Shown here one piece after another: positions 33,001 through 44,441 of a stretch of DNA of 63,247 nt. This DNA is from Leclercia adecarboxylata. GTDB lineage: Bacteria; Pseudomonadota; Gammaproteobacteria; Enterobacterales; Enterobacteriaceae. How positions within the stretch are numbered: the first letter of the stretch is position 1; every line of letters starts with the position of its first letter. The stretch spans positions 1 through 63,247 of the forward strand of contig DERO01000047.1 of NCBI GenBank assembly GCA_002360945.1, given 5' to 3'. The notes beneath the pieces were generated by a model. It was not told where the DNA came from, did not search any database, and saw nothing but the letters and a program-made list of their open reading frames with translations. The position numbers were made by a program, and so were the translations under genes.

Positions 33001-33825
33001 TGGCCTGATTTACAGCTGCGCTGTGCCGAGTGCTGGCTGTGGGGACAGAAGTACGGTCGTATTGATGGCGACTTTACCATTAAGGGCAACACCCTGACCC
33101 TGGCGGGTGGGCTGATTGATACCGGCTTTGGCCGCCTGATCGCCAACGGCGAGTGGGTGAACGGCACCGAGCAGCGCACCTCGCTGAAAGGGCAGATCAA
33201 AGGTAACAAGCTGGATGCGGCCTCGAACTATTTCGGTATCACCACCCCGATCCGCGGGTCGTCCTTTGACCTCGACTACGATCTGCACTGGCGCGCTCAG
33301 CCATGGAAGCCTGATGAAGCTTCGCTGAACGGCATCCTCAAGACCCGGCTGGGCAAGGGTGAAATCGCCGATCTGAGCACCGGTCATGCTGGGCAGCTGC
33401 TGCGCCTGCTCAGCTTCGACGCCCTGCTGCGAAAGCTACGCTTTGACTTCAGCGATACTTTTAACGAAGGATTCTACTTCGACTCGATCCGCAGCACCGC
33501 GTGGATCAAAGAGGGGGTCCTGCACACTGATGATACCCTGGTCGACGGGCTGGAGGCGGATATCGCCATGAAAGGCTCCGTCAACCTGGTGCGTCGCGAA
33601 CTGGATATGGAAGCGGTGGTGGCCCCGGAAATTTCCGCGACCGTGGGTGTGGCAGCGGCCTTTGCCGTGAACCCGATCGTCGGCGCGGCGGTGTTTGCCG
33701 CCAGTAAAGTGCTGGGCCCGCTATGGAGCAAAGTGTCGATTCTGCGCTATCACATCACCGGTCCGGTTGATAAACCGCAGATTAATGAAGTGCTGCGTCA
33801 GCCGCGCAAAGATGCACAGCAATGA
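30031..33825 (+). CDS. yhdP: AsmA-like phospholipid transport protein YhdP
   Basis: This very long protein (1264 residues; 1266 in E. coli) has one N-terminal membrane helix (about 6-30) and then a long repeated beta structure typical of AsmA/TamB/YhdP bridges. With TamB and YdbH it carries phospholipids from the inner to the outer membrane (established in E. coli). The frame is complete. It starts at GTG with AGGAG 6 bases upstream, 45 bases after rng. The C-terminal domain (EISATVGVAAAFAVNPIVGAAVF) is the most conserved part. Confidence 0.96.
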   Translation: MRRLPGILLLTGATLIVIVALLVSGLRLILPHLDTWRPELLAKIESATGMPVAASQLNASWQNFGPTLEVRDINAQLKDGGYLKIKRVTLALDVWQSLLHLRWQFRDLTFYQLQFLTNTPLKSGEQGDGFEANRISDLFLRQFDHFDLRDSEISFITLSGQRAELAIPQLTWLNGKERHRAEGQVSLSSLNGQHGVMQVRMDLRDDNGLLNNGKVWMQADDVDVKPWLGEWVQQNMQLETARFSIEGWMTLSNGQFASGDLWLKQGGASWPGKARQHQLSVDNLTAHVTREKEGWQFAIPDTRITMDDKAWPRGALALAWIPGQDVGGANNKRSDELRIRASNLELSGLEGLRTIAAKLSPSLGEVWQATQPVGAINALALDIPLQETEKTRFNITWTDLAWKQWELLPGAEHFSGTLQGSVEDGRLVANMRDAKMPYETVFRAPLEVEKGTATLHWLKNEKGFQLDGRDIDVKAKAVHARGDFRYLQPAGDEPWLGILAGISTDDGSQAWRYFPENLMGKALVDYLSGAIQGGQADNATLVYGGNPHLFPYKHNEGQFQVLVPLRNATYAFQPEWPALKNLDIELNFINDGLWMKTDGVALGGVKASNLTAVIPDYSKEKLLIDADINGPGKAVGPYFDETPLDDSLGATLQQLQLDGDVNARLHLDIPLDGTMTTAKGDVRLKNNSLFIKPLDSTINNLSGQFSFVNGDLKSGPLTASWFNQPVNIDFSTTEGEKAYQVGINLDASWQPSRMDVLPKSISQSLEGRLPWNGKVAIELPYRGDAHYKVDISGDLKNVSSDLPSPLEKRAGEPLPVKLNVDGDLNSFTLTGNAGSKNHFNSRWLLNRKLTLDRAIWTSDSRTLPPLPEQAGVELNLPPMDGAEWLALFQSGVGQNVDESAQFPQHITVRTPALTLGGQQWNNLSIVSQPTLNGSKVEAQGREINATLLMRDTAPWQAEIRYLYFNPATATAGKASPVSPLASTTRVNFSGWPDLQLRCAECWLWGQKYGRIDGDFTIKGNTLTLAGGLIDTGFGRLIANGEWVNGTEQRTSLKGQIKGNKLDAASNYFGITTPIRGSSFDLDYDLHWRAQPWKPDEASLNGILKTRLGKGEIADLSTGHAGQLLRLLSFDALLRKLRFDFSDTFNEGFYFDSIRSTAWIKEGVLHTDDTLVDGLEADIAMKGSVNLVRRELDMEAVVAPEISATVGVAAAFAVNPIVGAAVFAASKVLGPLWSKVSILRYHITGPVDKPQINEVLRQPRKDAQQ

Positions 33826-33830
33826 TTTGA

Positions 33831-35357
<1,527 letters not shown>

Positions 35358-35373
35358 TTTCCCTTCCGACATT

Positions 35374-35394
35374 CCCTCTCCCTGTGGGAGAGGG
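35374..35394. repeat. CCCTCTCCC hairpin repeat, short copy
   Basis: CCCTCTCCC-TGT-GGGAGAGGG is a 9-bp perfect hairpin in the tail-to-tail gap of tldD and aaeR, and it ends exactly against the aaeR stop codon. The same 21 bases occur at 48856. It resembles dispersed intergenic repeats of Enterobacter-like genomes. It may serve as a shared terminator or 3'-end shield. Confidence 0.75.
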
Positions 35395-36318
35395 TTATTC
35401 CTTCCTTCCCCGCATCTCCTGAAACAGCGCCGCCACCTGCACGAAATAGTCCGTCAGATAGTTAATGCACACCTGCACCTTCAGCGGCAGTTTGTCCTTT
35501 TCGGTATAGACCGCATACACCGGGCGCGGATCCGACTGATAGCGCGGGAAGAGGATCTCCAGCTCGCCGCTGTTGATCTCATTGATCACCCACATCAGCG
35601 GGACGTAGGCGATCCCGGCCCCGGCCACCAGCCAGCGGGAGATGGTCATCGGATCGTTGGTGACAAAGCGCCCCTGCGGCAGCAGTTTTGTCGAAAGCCC
35701 TTCCGGCGCGACCAGCTCAAATTCATTATCCGGGCGCACGCTGTACTCCAGCCAGGCGTGATTGCTGAGATCCGCCGGTTTCTCCGGGATCCCGGCTCTG
35801 GCGAGATACTTTTTCGCCGCGCACACCACCATCGGCATACTGCCCAGACGGCGGGAGAAGAGGCTGGAGTCCTGCAACGCGCCGACGCGGATCACCACAT
35901 CCAGCCCATCGGCAATCAGGTCCGGGGCGGGAATGCCGGTGACCAGATTGACCGTCAGCCCCGGATACTCCTGCAACATCTCGGCGGTCATTTCAGCCAG
36001 GACATTTTGTGCCATAGTTGAAGAGCAGCCGATGCGCAGCGTGCCGATGGGGGTGTTGTTAAAGGCGTAGAGTTGCTCATGCACCGCCTGGGCCTCATAC
36101 AACATCCGCCGACAGCCCTGATAATAAATTTTGCCGGCTTCGGTCAGCCCCAGGCTGCGGGTGCTGCGGTTGAGAAGCTTCACCTGGAGGTCATCTTCCA
36201 GTTTGGCGACGGTCTGACTGATTGACGAGACGCTCATCTGCAGTTGCCTGGCCGCGGCGGTAAAGGAGCCCAGCTCAACGACTTTGGCAAAAACCGACAT
36301 CCGTTTTAGACGTTCCAT
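35395..36318 (-). CDS. aaeR: LysR-type regulator AaeR
   Basis: This 307-residue LysR regulator has an N-terminal winged helix-turn-helix (ELGSFTAAARQLQMSVSSISQTVAKLEDDL) and a C-terminal effector domain. In E. coli AaeR activates aaeXAB when 4-hydroxybenzoate-like acids accumulate. The gene is divergent from aaeX. Its stop codon touches the repeat hairpin. A near-perfect CRP site lies 18 bases before its ATG. Confidence 0.94.
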   Translation of the reverse strand: MERLKRMSVFAKVVELGSFTAAARQLQMSVSSISQTVAKLEDDLQVKLLNRSTRSLGLTEAGKIYYQGCRRMLYEAQAVHEQLYAFNNTPIGTLRIGCSSTMAQNVLAEMTAEMLQEYPGLTVNLVTGIPAPDLIADGLDVVIRVGALQDSSLFSRRLGSMPMVVCAAKKYLARAGIPEKPADLSNHAWLEYSVRPDNEFELVAPEGLSTKLLPQGRFVTNDPMTISRWLVAGAGIAYVPLMWVINEINSGELEILFPRYQSDPRPVYAVYTEKDKLPLKVQVCINYLTDYFVQVAALFQEMRGRKE

Positions 36319-36336
36319 TATTCACTCTGGCTTAAA

Positions 36337-36352
36337 AGTGATTTAGATCACA
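36337..36352. promoter_or_regulatory. Candidate CRP site in the aaeR / aaeX gap
   Basis: AGTGA-TTTAGA-TCACA matches the TGTGA-N6-TCACA consensus at nine of ten positions. It lies 18 bases upstream of aaeR and about 145 upstream of aaeX. It could repress aaeR or act on aaeXAB. The rest of the 177-bp gap is AT-rich (36380-36412) and should hold AaeR sites that I could not define. Confidence 0.7.
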
Positions 36353-36495
36353 TATGATAGATAACAGCATAACAGTTACGCTAATATATTATTAATACAT
36401 TATAGCTACGCCACTCTCGCCCGGCTTTTCTTGCCCCTTCTGCGGTGCCGTATGCTGAATAATTCTTTCGCCTGCTCGCTCTAATCAAGGTCAAC

Positions 36496-36699
36496 ATGAG
36501 TCTGTTTCCCGTTATCGTGGTGTTCGGATTGTCGTTCCCTCCGATATTCTTCGAACTTCTTTTATCACTGGCGATTTTTTGGCTGGTGCGAAAGGTGCTG
36601 GCTCCAACTGGGATCTATGATTTCGTCTGGCACCCTGCATTGTTCAATTCCGCGCTGTATTGCTGCCTGTTCTATCTGGTATCGCGACTGTTTGTTTGA
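36496..36699 (+). CDS. aaeX: Small membrane protein AaeX (DUF1656)
   Basis: This 67-residue protein has two membrane helices (about 5-30 and 47-65). It is the first gene of aaeXAB and is always found with this efflux pair. Its exact role is unknown, and pumps work without it in some hosts. A 7-base gap leads to aaeA. Confidence 0.93.
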   Translation: MSLFPVIVVFGLSFPPIFFELLLSLAIFWLVRKVLAPTGIYDFVWHPALFNSALYCCLFYLVSRLFV

Positions 36700-36706
36700 G
36701 GTAGAT

Positions 36707-37639
36707 GTGAAAACGCTAACAAGAAAAATCTCCCGTACCGCCATTACCGTGGCGCTGGTTATCCTCGCGTTCATCGCTATTTTTCGCGCGTGGGTTTACT
36801 ACACCGAGTCCCCCTGGACGCGCGATGCGCGCTTTAGCGCCGACATCGTTGCCATTGCCCCGGACGTGGCGGGCCTGATCACTGCCGTCAATGTGCATGA
36901 TAACCAGCTGGTGAAAAAGGATCAGGTGCTGTTCACCGTTGACCAGCCGCGCTACCAGAAAGCGCTGGAAGAAGCGGAAGCGGATGTCGCCTACTACCAG
37001 GCGCTGGCTGCGGAAAAACGCCGCGAGGCGGGGCGTCGTAATCAGTTAGGGGTGCAGGCCATGTCCCGCGAGGAGATCGACCAGTCCAACAACGTGCTGC
37101 AAACCGTGCTGCATCAGATGGCGAAGGCCGAGGCCACCCGCGATCTGGCGAAGCTCGATCTTGAGCGTACCGTGATCCGCGCCCCGTCCGACGGCTGGGT
37201 GACCAACCTCAACGTCTATACCGGCGAATTTATTACCCGCGGCTCCACCGCCGTGGCGCTGGTCAAACAGCACTCCTTCTATGTGCTGGCCTATATGGAA
37301 GAGACCAAGCTGGAGAACGTCCGTCCCGGCTATCGCGCCGAAATTACCCCGCTGGGCAGCAACCGTGTCATCAAAGGGACGGTCGACAGCGTGGCGGCAG
37401 GGGTGACCAACTCCAGCGCCACCCGCGACAGCAAAGGGATGGCGACCGTCGATTCCAATCTGGAGTGGGTGCGTCTGGCGCAGCGCGTGCCGGTGCGTAT
37501 TCGTCTGGATGAACAGCAGGGCAACCTGTGGCCTGCAGGCACTACAGCTACGGTGGTGATCACCGGTGAGAAAGATCGTGACGCCAGCCATGACTCGCTG
37601 TTCCGCAAAATTGCCCACCGCCTGCGTGAGTTCGGTTAA
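36707..37639 (+). CDS. aaeA: Aromatic-acid efflux adaptor AaeA
   Basis: This 310-residue HlyD-type membrane fusion protein has an N-terminal membrane helix (about 12-32), a lipoyl half ([29 protein letters not shown]), a helical hairpin and the second lipoyl half ([20 protein letters not shown]). It starts at GTG, 5 bases after GAGG; the frame open upstream overlaps aaeX and is ignored. With AaeB it exports p-hydroxybenzoic and related aromatic acids. Confidence 0.96.
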   Translation: MKTLTRKISRTAITVALVILAFIAIFRAWVYYTESPWTRDARFSADIVAIAPDVAGLITAVNVHDNQLVKKDQVLFTVDQPRYQKALEEAEADVAYYQALAAEKRREAGRRNQLGVQAMSREEIDQSNNVLQTVLHQMAKAEATRDLAKLDLERTVIRAPSDGWVTNLNVYTGEFITRGSTAVALVKQHSFYVLAYMEETKLENVRPGYRAEITPLGSNRVIKGTVDSVAAGVTNSSATRDSKGMATVDSNLEWVRLAQRVPVRIRLDEQQGNLWPAGTTATVVITGEKDRDASHDSLFRKIAHRLREFG

Positions 37640-37644
37640 TCGCC

Positions 37645-39612
37645 ATGGGCATCTTCTCCATCGCCAATCAGCACCTGCGCTTTGCGATTAAGCTGGCCTT
37701 CGCGATCGTGCTGGCGCTGTTCGTTGGCTTTCACTTTCAGCTGGAAACACCCCGCTGGGCGGTGCTGACCGCGGCAATTGTCGCCGCAGGCCCGGCGTTT
37801 GCGGCAGGCGGTGAACCTTACTCCGGCGCAATTCGCTATCGCGGGATGTTGCGTATTGTCGGCACCTTTATCGGCTGTATCGCCGCGCTGACTATCGTGA
37901 TCCTGATGATCCGCACTCCACTGCTGATGCTGATGGTGTGCTGTATCTGGGCCGGTTTTTGCACCTGGATCTCCTCTCTGGTGCGGGTGGAAAACTCCTA
38001 CGCCTGGGGCCTTTCCGGCTACACCGCGCTGATCATTATCATCACCATTCAGACTAACCCCCTGCTGGCACCGCAGTTTGCCGTGGAGCGCTGCAGCGAG
38101 ATCGTGATGGGGATTGTCTGTGCGATCGTGGCGGATCTGCTCTTCTCTCCGCGCTCCATTAAGCAGGAGGTGGATCGCGAGCTGGATGCGCTGATTGTCG
38201 CCCAGTATCAGCTGATGCAGCTGTGCATTAAGCATGGCGACAGCGAAGAGGTGGATAACGCCTGGAGCGCGCTGGTGCGTCGTACCACCGCTCTGGAAGG
38301 AATGCGCAGCAACCTCAATATGGAGTCGTCGCGCTGGTCGCGGGCCAACCGCCGCCTGAAGGCGCTCAATACTGTCTCCTTAACCCTGATCACCCAGGCC
38401 TGCGAAACCTATCTGATCCAGAATACACGTCCCGAGGCGGTGACCGAGACCTTCCGGGAGCAGTTCGCCACACCCGTCGCCACCGTGCAGGATGTGCATA
38501 AACAGCTGAAACGCATGCGGCGGATCATCGCCTGGACCGGCGAGCGCGACACCCCTGTGACCATCTACACCTGGGTGGGCGCGGCGACGCGTTACCTGCT
38601 GCTTAAACGTGGGGTGATCGGCAATACCAAAATCAGCGCCACCGAAGAAGAGGTGCTGCAAGGCGAAGTGGTGGTCAAAGCCGAGTCGGCGGAACGTCAC
38701 CATGCGATGGTTAACTTCTGGCGCACCACGCTCGCCTGTATGCTGGGAACGCTGTTCTGGCTGTGGACCGGCTGGACATCCGGCAGCGGTGCCATGGTGA
38801 TGATCGCCGTGGTCACCTCGCTGGCGATGCGTCTGCCGAATCCGCGGATGGTGGCGCTCGATTTTCTGTACGGCACCCTGGCAGCACTGCCGCTTGGCGC
38901 CTTCTATTTCCTGGTGGTTCTGCCCTCGACCCAGCAAAGCATGCTGCTGCTCTGTATCAGCCTTGCCGTGATGGCCTTCTTTATTGGTATCGAGGTGCAG
39001 AAGCGACGCCTGGGGTCGCTCGGGGCGCTGGCCAGTACCATCAATATTCTGGTGCTGGATAACCCGATGACGTTCCACTTCAGCCAGTTCCTCGACAGCG
39101 CGCTGGGGCAGATTGTCGGTTGTTTCCTCGCGATGATGGTGATTCTGCTGGTGCGGGATAACTCCCAGGCCCGCACCGGCCGCGTGCTGCTGAACCAGTT
39201 TGTTTCCGCTGCCGTTTCCGCGATGACCACCAACAGCGCCCGGCGCAAAGAGAACCATCTTCCCGCGCTCTATCAGCAGCTGTTCTTACTGCTGAACAAA
39301 TTCCCGGGCGACATCGCCAGATTCCGCCTGGCCCTGACCCTGATCATCGCCCACCAGCGTCTGCGCAATGCGCCGGTGCCGGTAAATGACGATCTCTCGG
39401 CGTTCCACCGCCAGCTGCGGCGCACCGCCGATCATGTGATTTCGGCCACTAGCGACGACAAGCGGCGACGCTACTTTGCTCAGCTGCTTGAGGAGCTGGA
39501 CATCTACCAGGAAAAACTGCGCATCTGGGAGGCGCCGCGTCAGGTGACCGAACCGGTGCAGCGGCTGGTGGGGATGCTGCATCGCTACCAGAATGTGCTA
39601 ACCGACAGCTGA
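37645..39612 (+). CDS. aaeB: Aromatic-acid efflux pump AaeB
   Basis: This 655-residue FUSC-family transporter has two blocks of membrane helices (about 12-160 and 350-500) and cytosolic helical parts after each. It expels aromatic carboxylic acids and serves as a metabolic relief valve in E. coli. It begins 5 bases after aaeA and is followed by a strong terminator, so aaeXAB is a closed unit. Confidence 0.96.
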   Translation: MGIFSIANQHLRFAIKLAFAIVLALFVGFHFQLETPRWAVLTAAIVAAGPAFAAGGEPYSGAIRYRGMLRIVGTFIGCIAALTIVILMIRTPLLMLMVCCIWAGFCTWISSLVRVENSYAWGLSGYTALIIIITIQTNPLLAPQFAVERCSEIVMGIVCAIVADLLFSPRSIKQEVDRELDALIVAQYQLMQLCIKHGDSEEVDNAWSALVRRTTALEGMRSNLNMESSRWSRANRRLKALNTVSLTLITQACETYLIQNTRPEAVTETFREQFATPVATVQDVHKQLKRMRRIIAWTGERDTPVTIYTWVGAATRYLLLKRGVIGNTKISATEEEVLQGEVVVKAESAERHHAMVNFWRTTLACMLGTLFWLWTGWTSGSGAMVMIAVVTSLAMRLPNPRMVALDFLYGTLAALPLGAFYFLVVLPSTQQSMLLLCISLAVMAFFIGIEVQKRRLGSLGALASTINILVLDNPMTFHFSQFLDSALGQIVGCFLAMMVILLVRDNSQARTGRVLLNQFVSAAVSAMTTNSARRKENHLPALYQQLFLLLNKFPGDIARFRLALTLIIAHQRLRNAPVPVNDDLSAFHRQLRRTADHVISATSDDKRRRYFAQLLEELDIYQEKLRIWEAPRQVTEPVQRLVGMLHRYQNVLTDS

Positions 39613-39624
39613 TCCTCCTGAAAG

Positions 39625-39650
39625 CCGACGCCGTAAGCGTCGGTTTTTTT
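39625..39650 (+). terminator. Intrinsic terminator of aaeXAB
   Basis: CCGACGC-CGTAA-GCGTCGG, a 7-bp GC-rich stem, is followed by seven T bases and begins 12 bases past the aaeB stop. Confidence 0.93.
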
Positions 39651-39699
39651 GTGACTATACTTATTCGGGCAAGTACTTAAACCCAGAATGGGAGGATAC

Positions 39700-41154
39700 A
39701 TGACTACCCAGGCTCTTCAGGACAGTGCGCTATTTCAGACAGGATATCTGGTCGATGGCGTATGGAAAACGCTCGATACCACATTTGATGTTGTTAACCC
39801 GGCCACCGGTGAGGTGATCGCCAGCGTGGCAAAAGCGGGCAGCAAAGAGACCGAAGAGGCCATCGCCGCCGCGAGCCGTGCTTTCCCGGCGTGGCGTGCC
39901 AGAACAGCAAAAGAACGCTCGGCCATCCTCTATCGCTGGTATGAATTAATCATTGAAAACAAGCAGTGGCTTGGGCAACTGATGACCACCGAGCAGGGCA
40001 AACCGTTGAAAGAAGCGGAAGGTGAAGTCGAGTACGCGGCCAGCTTTATTCAGTGGTTTGCCGAGCAGGCCAAACGCGCCAACGGTGAGATCATTCCCCC
40101 GGTTAAACCCGGCTCCCGCATTCTAGCCACCCGCGAACCGGTTGGCGTGGTGGCGGCTATCACGCCGTGGAATTTCCCGATGGCGATGCTGACCCGCAAA
40201 CTGGGGCCGGCGTTGGCCGCAGGCTGTACCGGGGTGATCAAACCGGCTAACAACACGCCGCTCAGCGCCTTTGCGCTGCTGACCCTGGCGAAAAAAGCGG
40301 GCGTCCCGGACGGCGTACTCAACGCGGTGGCGGGCAACACCTCTGAGATAAGCGATGCGATCATGGCCAGCCATGAGGTGCGCAAAATTTCCTTTACCGG
40401 CTCGACGGCGGTCGGCAAAACGCTGATGCGAAATGCCGCCGAAACCATGAAAAAAGTCTCAATGGAGTTGGGTGGGAATGCGCCCTATATCGTCTTTGAC
40501 GACGCTGATATTGATGCTGCGGTAAAAGGGGCCATCGCCAACAAATTCCGTAATGCGGGTCAGGTCTGCGTCAGTGTTAACCGCTTCTATATTCAGGAGT
40601 CGGTGTATGACGCCTTCGTCAGCCAACTCGCGGCCGCCGTGAACGACTTAAAAGTGGGTAACGGCCTGGAGGAGGGTACCGTTGTCGGGCCGCTCATTGA
40701 ACCTGCCGCGGTGAAAAAAGTGCGTGAGCATGTGGAAGATGCGGTCGCCAAAGGGGCGACGGTGCTGGCAGGCGGCAAGCCTCACGCTCTGGGCGGCAAC
40801 TTCTGGCAGCCGACGGTGTTGGGCGATTGCCATGAAGGGATGGCGCTGGCCAGTGAAGAGACCTTTGGGCCCGTTGCGGCCTGCTTCCGTTTTACCTCCG
40901 AAGAGGAGGTTATTCAGCGCGCCAATAATACGCCTTTTGGCCTGGCCGCCTATTTCTATACCCAGAATCTGCAGCGGGTGTTCCGCGTCTCACAGGCCAT
41001 TGAGAGCGGAATGATCGGGATTAACGAATGCGCGGTCTCTACCGAGCTGGGGCCGTTTGGCGGGGTGAAAGAGTCAGGGCTGGGTCGTGAAGGTTCAGTG
41101 CTGGGACTGGAGGAGTTCCTTGAAGTGAAAACCCTGCATATCGGGGGATTATAA
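39700..41154 (+). CDS. NAD(P)-dependent aldehyde dehydrogenase, succinate-semialdehyde type
   Basis: This 484-residue aldehyde dehydrogenase resembles GabD. The oxyanion Asn is in TPWNFPMAM (Asn158), the general base in SMELGGNAP (Glu256) and the catalytic Cys in NAGQVC (Cys290). GGGAGG before MTTQAL fixes the start; four upstream residues are not used. It stands alone between the aaeB terminator and yhcO. The K-12 locus has no such gene. The substrate is unknown: succinate semialdehyde fits the family, an aromatic aldehyde would fit the neighbour aaeXAB. Both are inference. Confidence 0.9.
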   Translation: MTTQALQDSALFQTGYLVDGVWKTLDTTFDVVNPATGEVIASVAKAGSKETEEAIAAASRAFPAWRARTAKERSAILYRWYELIIENKQWLGQLMTTEQGKPLKEAEGEVEYAASFIQWFAEQAKRANGEIIPPVKPGSRILATREPVGVVAAITPWNFPMAMLTRKLGPALAAGCTGVIKPANNTPLSAFALLTLAKKAGVPDGVLNAVAGNTSEISDAIMASHEVRKISFTGSTAVGKTLMRNAAETMKKVSMELGGNAPYIVFDDADIDAAVKGAIANKFRNAGQVCVSVNRFYIQESVYDAFVSQLAAAVNDLKVGNGLEEGTVVGPLIEPAAVKKVREHVEDAVAKGATVLAGGKPHALGGNFWQPTVLGDCHEGMALASEETFGPVAACFRFTSEEEVIQRANNTPFGLAAYFYTQNLQRVFRVSQAIESGMIGINECAVSTELGPFGGVKESGLGREGSVLGLEEFLEVKTLHIGGL

Positions 41155-41199
41155 TCGGCAGGGCGGCATCAGCTGCCCGCCTGGACGGGGTGGCGGGAA

Positions 41200-41472
41200 A
41201 TGAATATCTATACGTTTGATTTTGATGAAATCGATAGTCAGGAAGACTTTTACCGTGAGTTTTCACGTACCTTTGGCATCGCGCGGGAGAGCGTAACGAA
41301 CCTGGATTCTCTCTGGGAGATCGTGACCGGCAACCAGCTGCCGCTACCGCTTGAAATCGAGTTTACCCACTTACCGGAGAAGCTGCGCAGGCGCTTTGGC
41401 GCGCTGATCCTGCTATTTGACGAGGCAGAAGAGGAGCTGGAAGGCCAGATCCGCTTTAACGTTCGTCCGTAA
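41200..41472 (+). CDS. yhcO: Barstar-family protein YhcO
   Basis: This 90-residue acidic protein has the barstar fold. [11 protein letters not shown] matches the helix of barstar that plugs the barnase active site, including its key Asp. No barnase-like ribonuclease gene is visible nearby. The E. coli homologue is likewise an orphan. Either it inhibits a nuclease made elsewhere or it has another role. Confidence 0.92.
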   Translation: MNIYTFDFDEIDSQEDFYREFSRTFGIARESVTNLDSLWEIVTGNQLPLPLEIEFTHLPEKLRRRFGALILLFDEAEEELEGQIRFNVRP

Positions 41473-41480
41473 AAAGGCAA

Positions 41481-41508
41481 AAAAAAGCCCCTGCTGCGAG
41501 GCAGGGGC
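41481..41508 (-). terminator. Intrinsic terminator downstream of the DUF1471 pair
   Basis: On the minus strand GCCCCTGC and GCAGGGGC form an 8-bp stem with a 6-base loop, followed by six or more T bases. It ends the leftward DUF1471 transcripts and lies 8 bases past the convergent yhcO stop. Confidence 0.88.
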
Positions 41509-41534
41509 AAGTCGTAGTTCAATACGACGAGGGT

Positions 41535-41801
41535 TTATTTATACAGCTCGGCCGTGGCATGCCAGTGGTCGCCTGTATTCAACTCGGTAATGCGATAGCT
41601 GCTGGCACCTGCTTTTTCAGCTTTTGCTGCCAGGGCCTGCCGGACATCCATTGGAGAACCGGCAACCTGAGTAACGCCTACGCTACCCAGTGATTGCAGA
41701 CCTTGTGCTTGCTCCGCGTTAACCTGATGCACAGCTGCGCTGGCACCGAATGAGAGAACGGAAGCTAAACCCAGGGTGGCGATGATTAATTTAGTGTTCA
41801 T
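41535..41801 (-). CDS. DUF1471 periplasmic protein, YhcN paralogue
   Basis: This 88-residue secreted protein of the YdgH/BhsA/McbA family has a signal peptide of about 22 residues ending FGASAA. The end is conserved (ASSYRITELNTGDHWHATAELYK) and shares its last 10 residues with the next gene. An excellent AAGGAG sets the start. It sits 117 bases after yhcN in the same direction, so it looks like an old tandem duplication. Members of this family respond to stress and affect biofilms. The specific role is unknown. Confidence 0.9.
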   Translation of the reverse strand: MNTKLIIATLGLASVLSFGASAAVHQVNAEQAQGLQSLGSVGVTQVAGSPMDVRQALAAKAEKAGASSYRITELNTGDHWHATAELYK

Positions 41802-41918
41802 AGTCTTTACTCCTTACTTACAGGGCACGTTCAACGACCAGAAGGGTTGTACTGCTATTTTTATGCCTGGTGTCGTTGAACTGAGATAACGGGTGTATCG
41901 GATAATGTTCGGTACGAC

Positions 41919-42182
41919 TTATTTGTACAGCTCAGCAGTAGCATGCCAGTGGTCACCGGTACGCGCTTCGATCACGCGATAGGATGATGCACCCTGTTCC
42001 TGCGCTTTTTTGTTCAGCATCTGATTCATGTCCATCGGAGAAGTACCGACAGCACCGATGGAGACAGTACCGATAGATTCACGGGACTGCGCCTGCTCGG
42101 CGTTAATGGCATCGGCAGCAAAAGCACCGAAAGACAGAACGGACAGAACGCTTAGTGTGGCTACGGTAGTTTTGATTTTCAT
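41919..42182 (-). CDS. yhcN: Stress-induced periplasmic protein YhcN (DUF1471)
   Basis: This 87-residue protein has a signal peptide MKIKTTVATLSVLSVLSFGAFA very close to that of E. coli YhcN, and is the likelier true orthologue of the two copies. E. coli yhcN is induced by acid and peroxide. The start follows GAGGAAGAG; six residues open upstream are discarded. Confidence 0.94.
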   Translation of the reverse strand: MKIKTTVATLSVLSVLSFGAFAADAINAEQAQSRESIGTVSIGAVGTSPMDMNQMLNKKAQEQGASSYRVIEARTGDHWHATAELYK

Positions 42183-42559
42183 GATTCTCTTCCTCGTCAT
42201 ATTCTTTACTGGGGTCTTCGTTTCGTGACCCTCATCACAAAATCAAGTATACACTAATAACGGTAAAAATTAATACCATGCTAATTGTTTCTCGTGAAAT
42301 TACGTATTAAGCAAAAGGATTTATATAACTGAAGGGAATAAAAAAGCCGTATTCAGACGTGCATCATGCTTTTATTTTCAATAAAATCATAAGGATATGG
42401 CAATTTGATTATTCGTGCGATCTTGTGGCGAATCATCCACTGGATGAATGAATTGAAGCGGAAAAACGCACTATTTGTTAAATCTCAGATAACAGAATGT
42501 AAGGCAAAACGAGGCGGGAGCCGAAGATTCCCCGCTGCGGGACGCAGCAGGGAAGAGGA
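42183..42559. promoter_or_regulatory. yhcN promoter region and argR 3' region
   Basis: These 377 bp hold no gene. On the minus strand TATACT (42246-42251) is a good -10 for yhcN, about 65 bases before its ATG, with no clear -35. Near 42531-42551 a hairpin (CCCTGCTGC paired with GCAGCGGGG, one G-U) follows the argR stop, but it lacks a T run and is a weak terminator. The remainder is AT-rich. Confidence 0.55.
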
Positions 42560-43033
<474 letters not shown>

Positions 43034-43056
43034 TCACCCGAAATATAGCGGTAGAA

Positions 43057-43094
43057 ACAACATTATTATGCACATGGATGAATTTTTATGCAAA
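43057..43094 (-). promoter_or_regulatory. ARG boxes at argR
   Basis: The right box TGAATTTTTATGCA (within 43077-43094) matches the ARG box WNTGAATWWWWATTCANW at all but one core position. A second, weaker 18-bp box (43057-43074) lies 2 bases away; its ATGCA half fits but its left half is poor. Tandem boxes 2-3 bp apart are the normal operator and lie 27-64 bases before argR. Confidence 0.75.
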
Positions 43095-44373
<1,279 letters not shown>

Positions 44374-44398
44374 GCGACTCACTTCCCGTCAGGGCAAT

Positions 44399-44429
44399 AA
44401 AAAACCGGAGCACTGGCTCCGGTTTTTTT
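44399..44429. terminator. Bidirectional terminator between mdh and degS
   Basis: AAAAAACCGGAGC-ACTG-GCTCCGGTTTTTT, a perfect stem with A and T runs on both sides, serves both convergent genes. Confidence 0.93.
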
Positions 44430-44441
44430 ATGTCCGCAGAC

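Noticed and set aside
42531..42551. Intrinsic terminator for argR
   Set aside because: The hairpin is there, with one G-U pair, but no T run follows, so I did not list it as a terminator.
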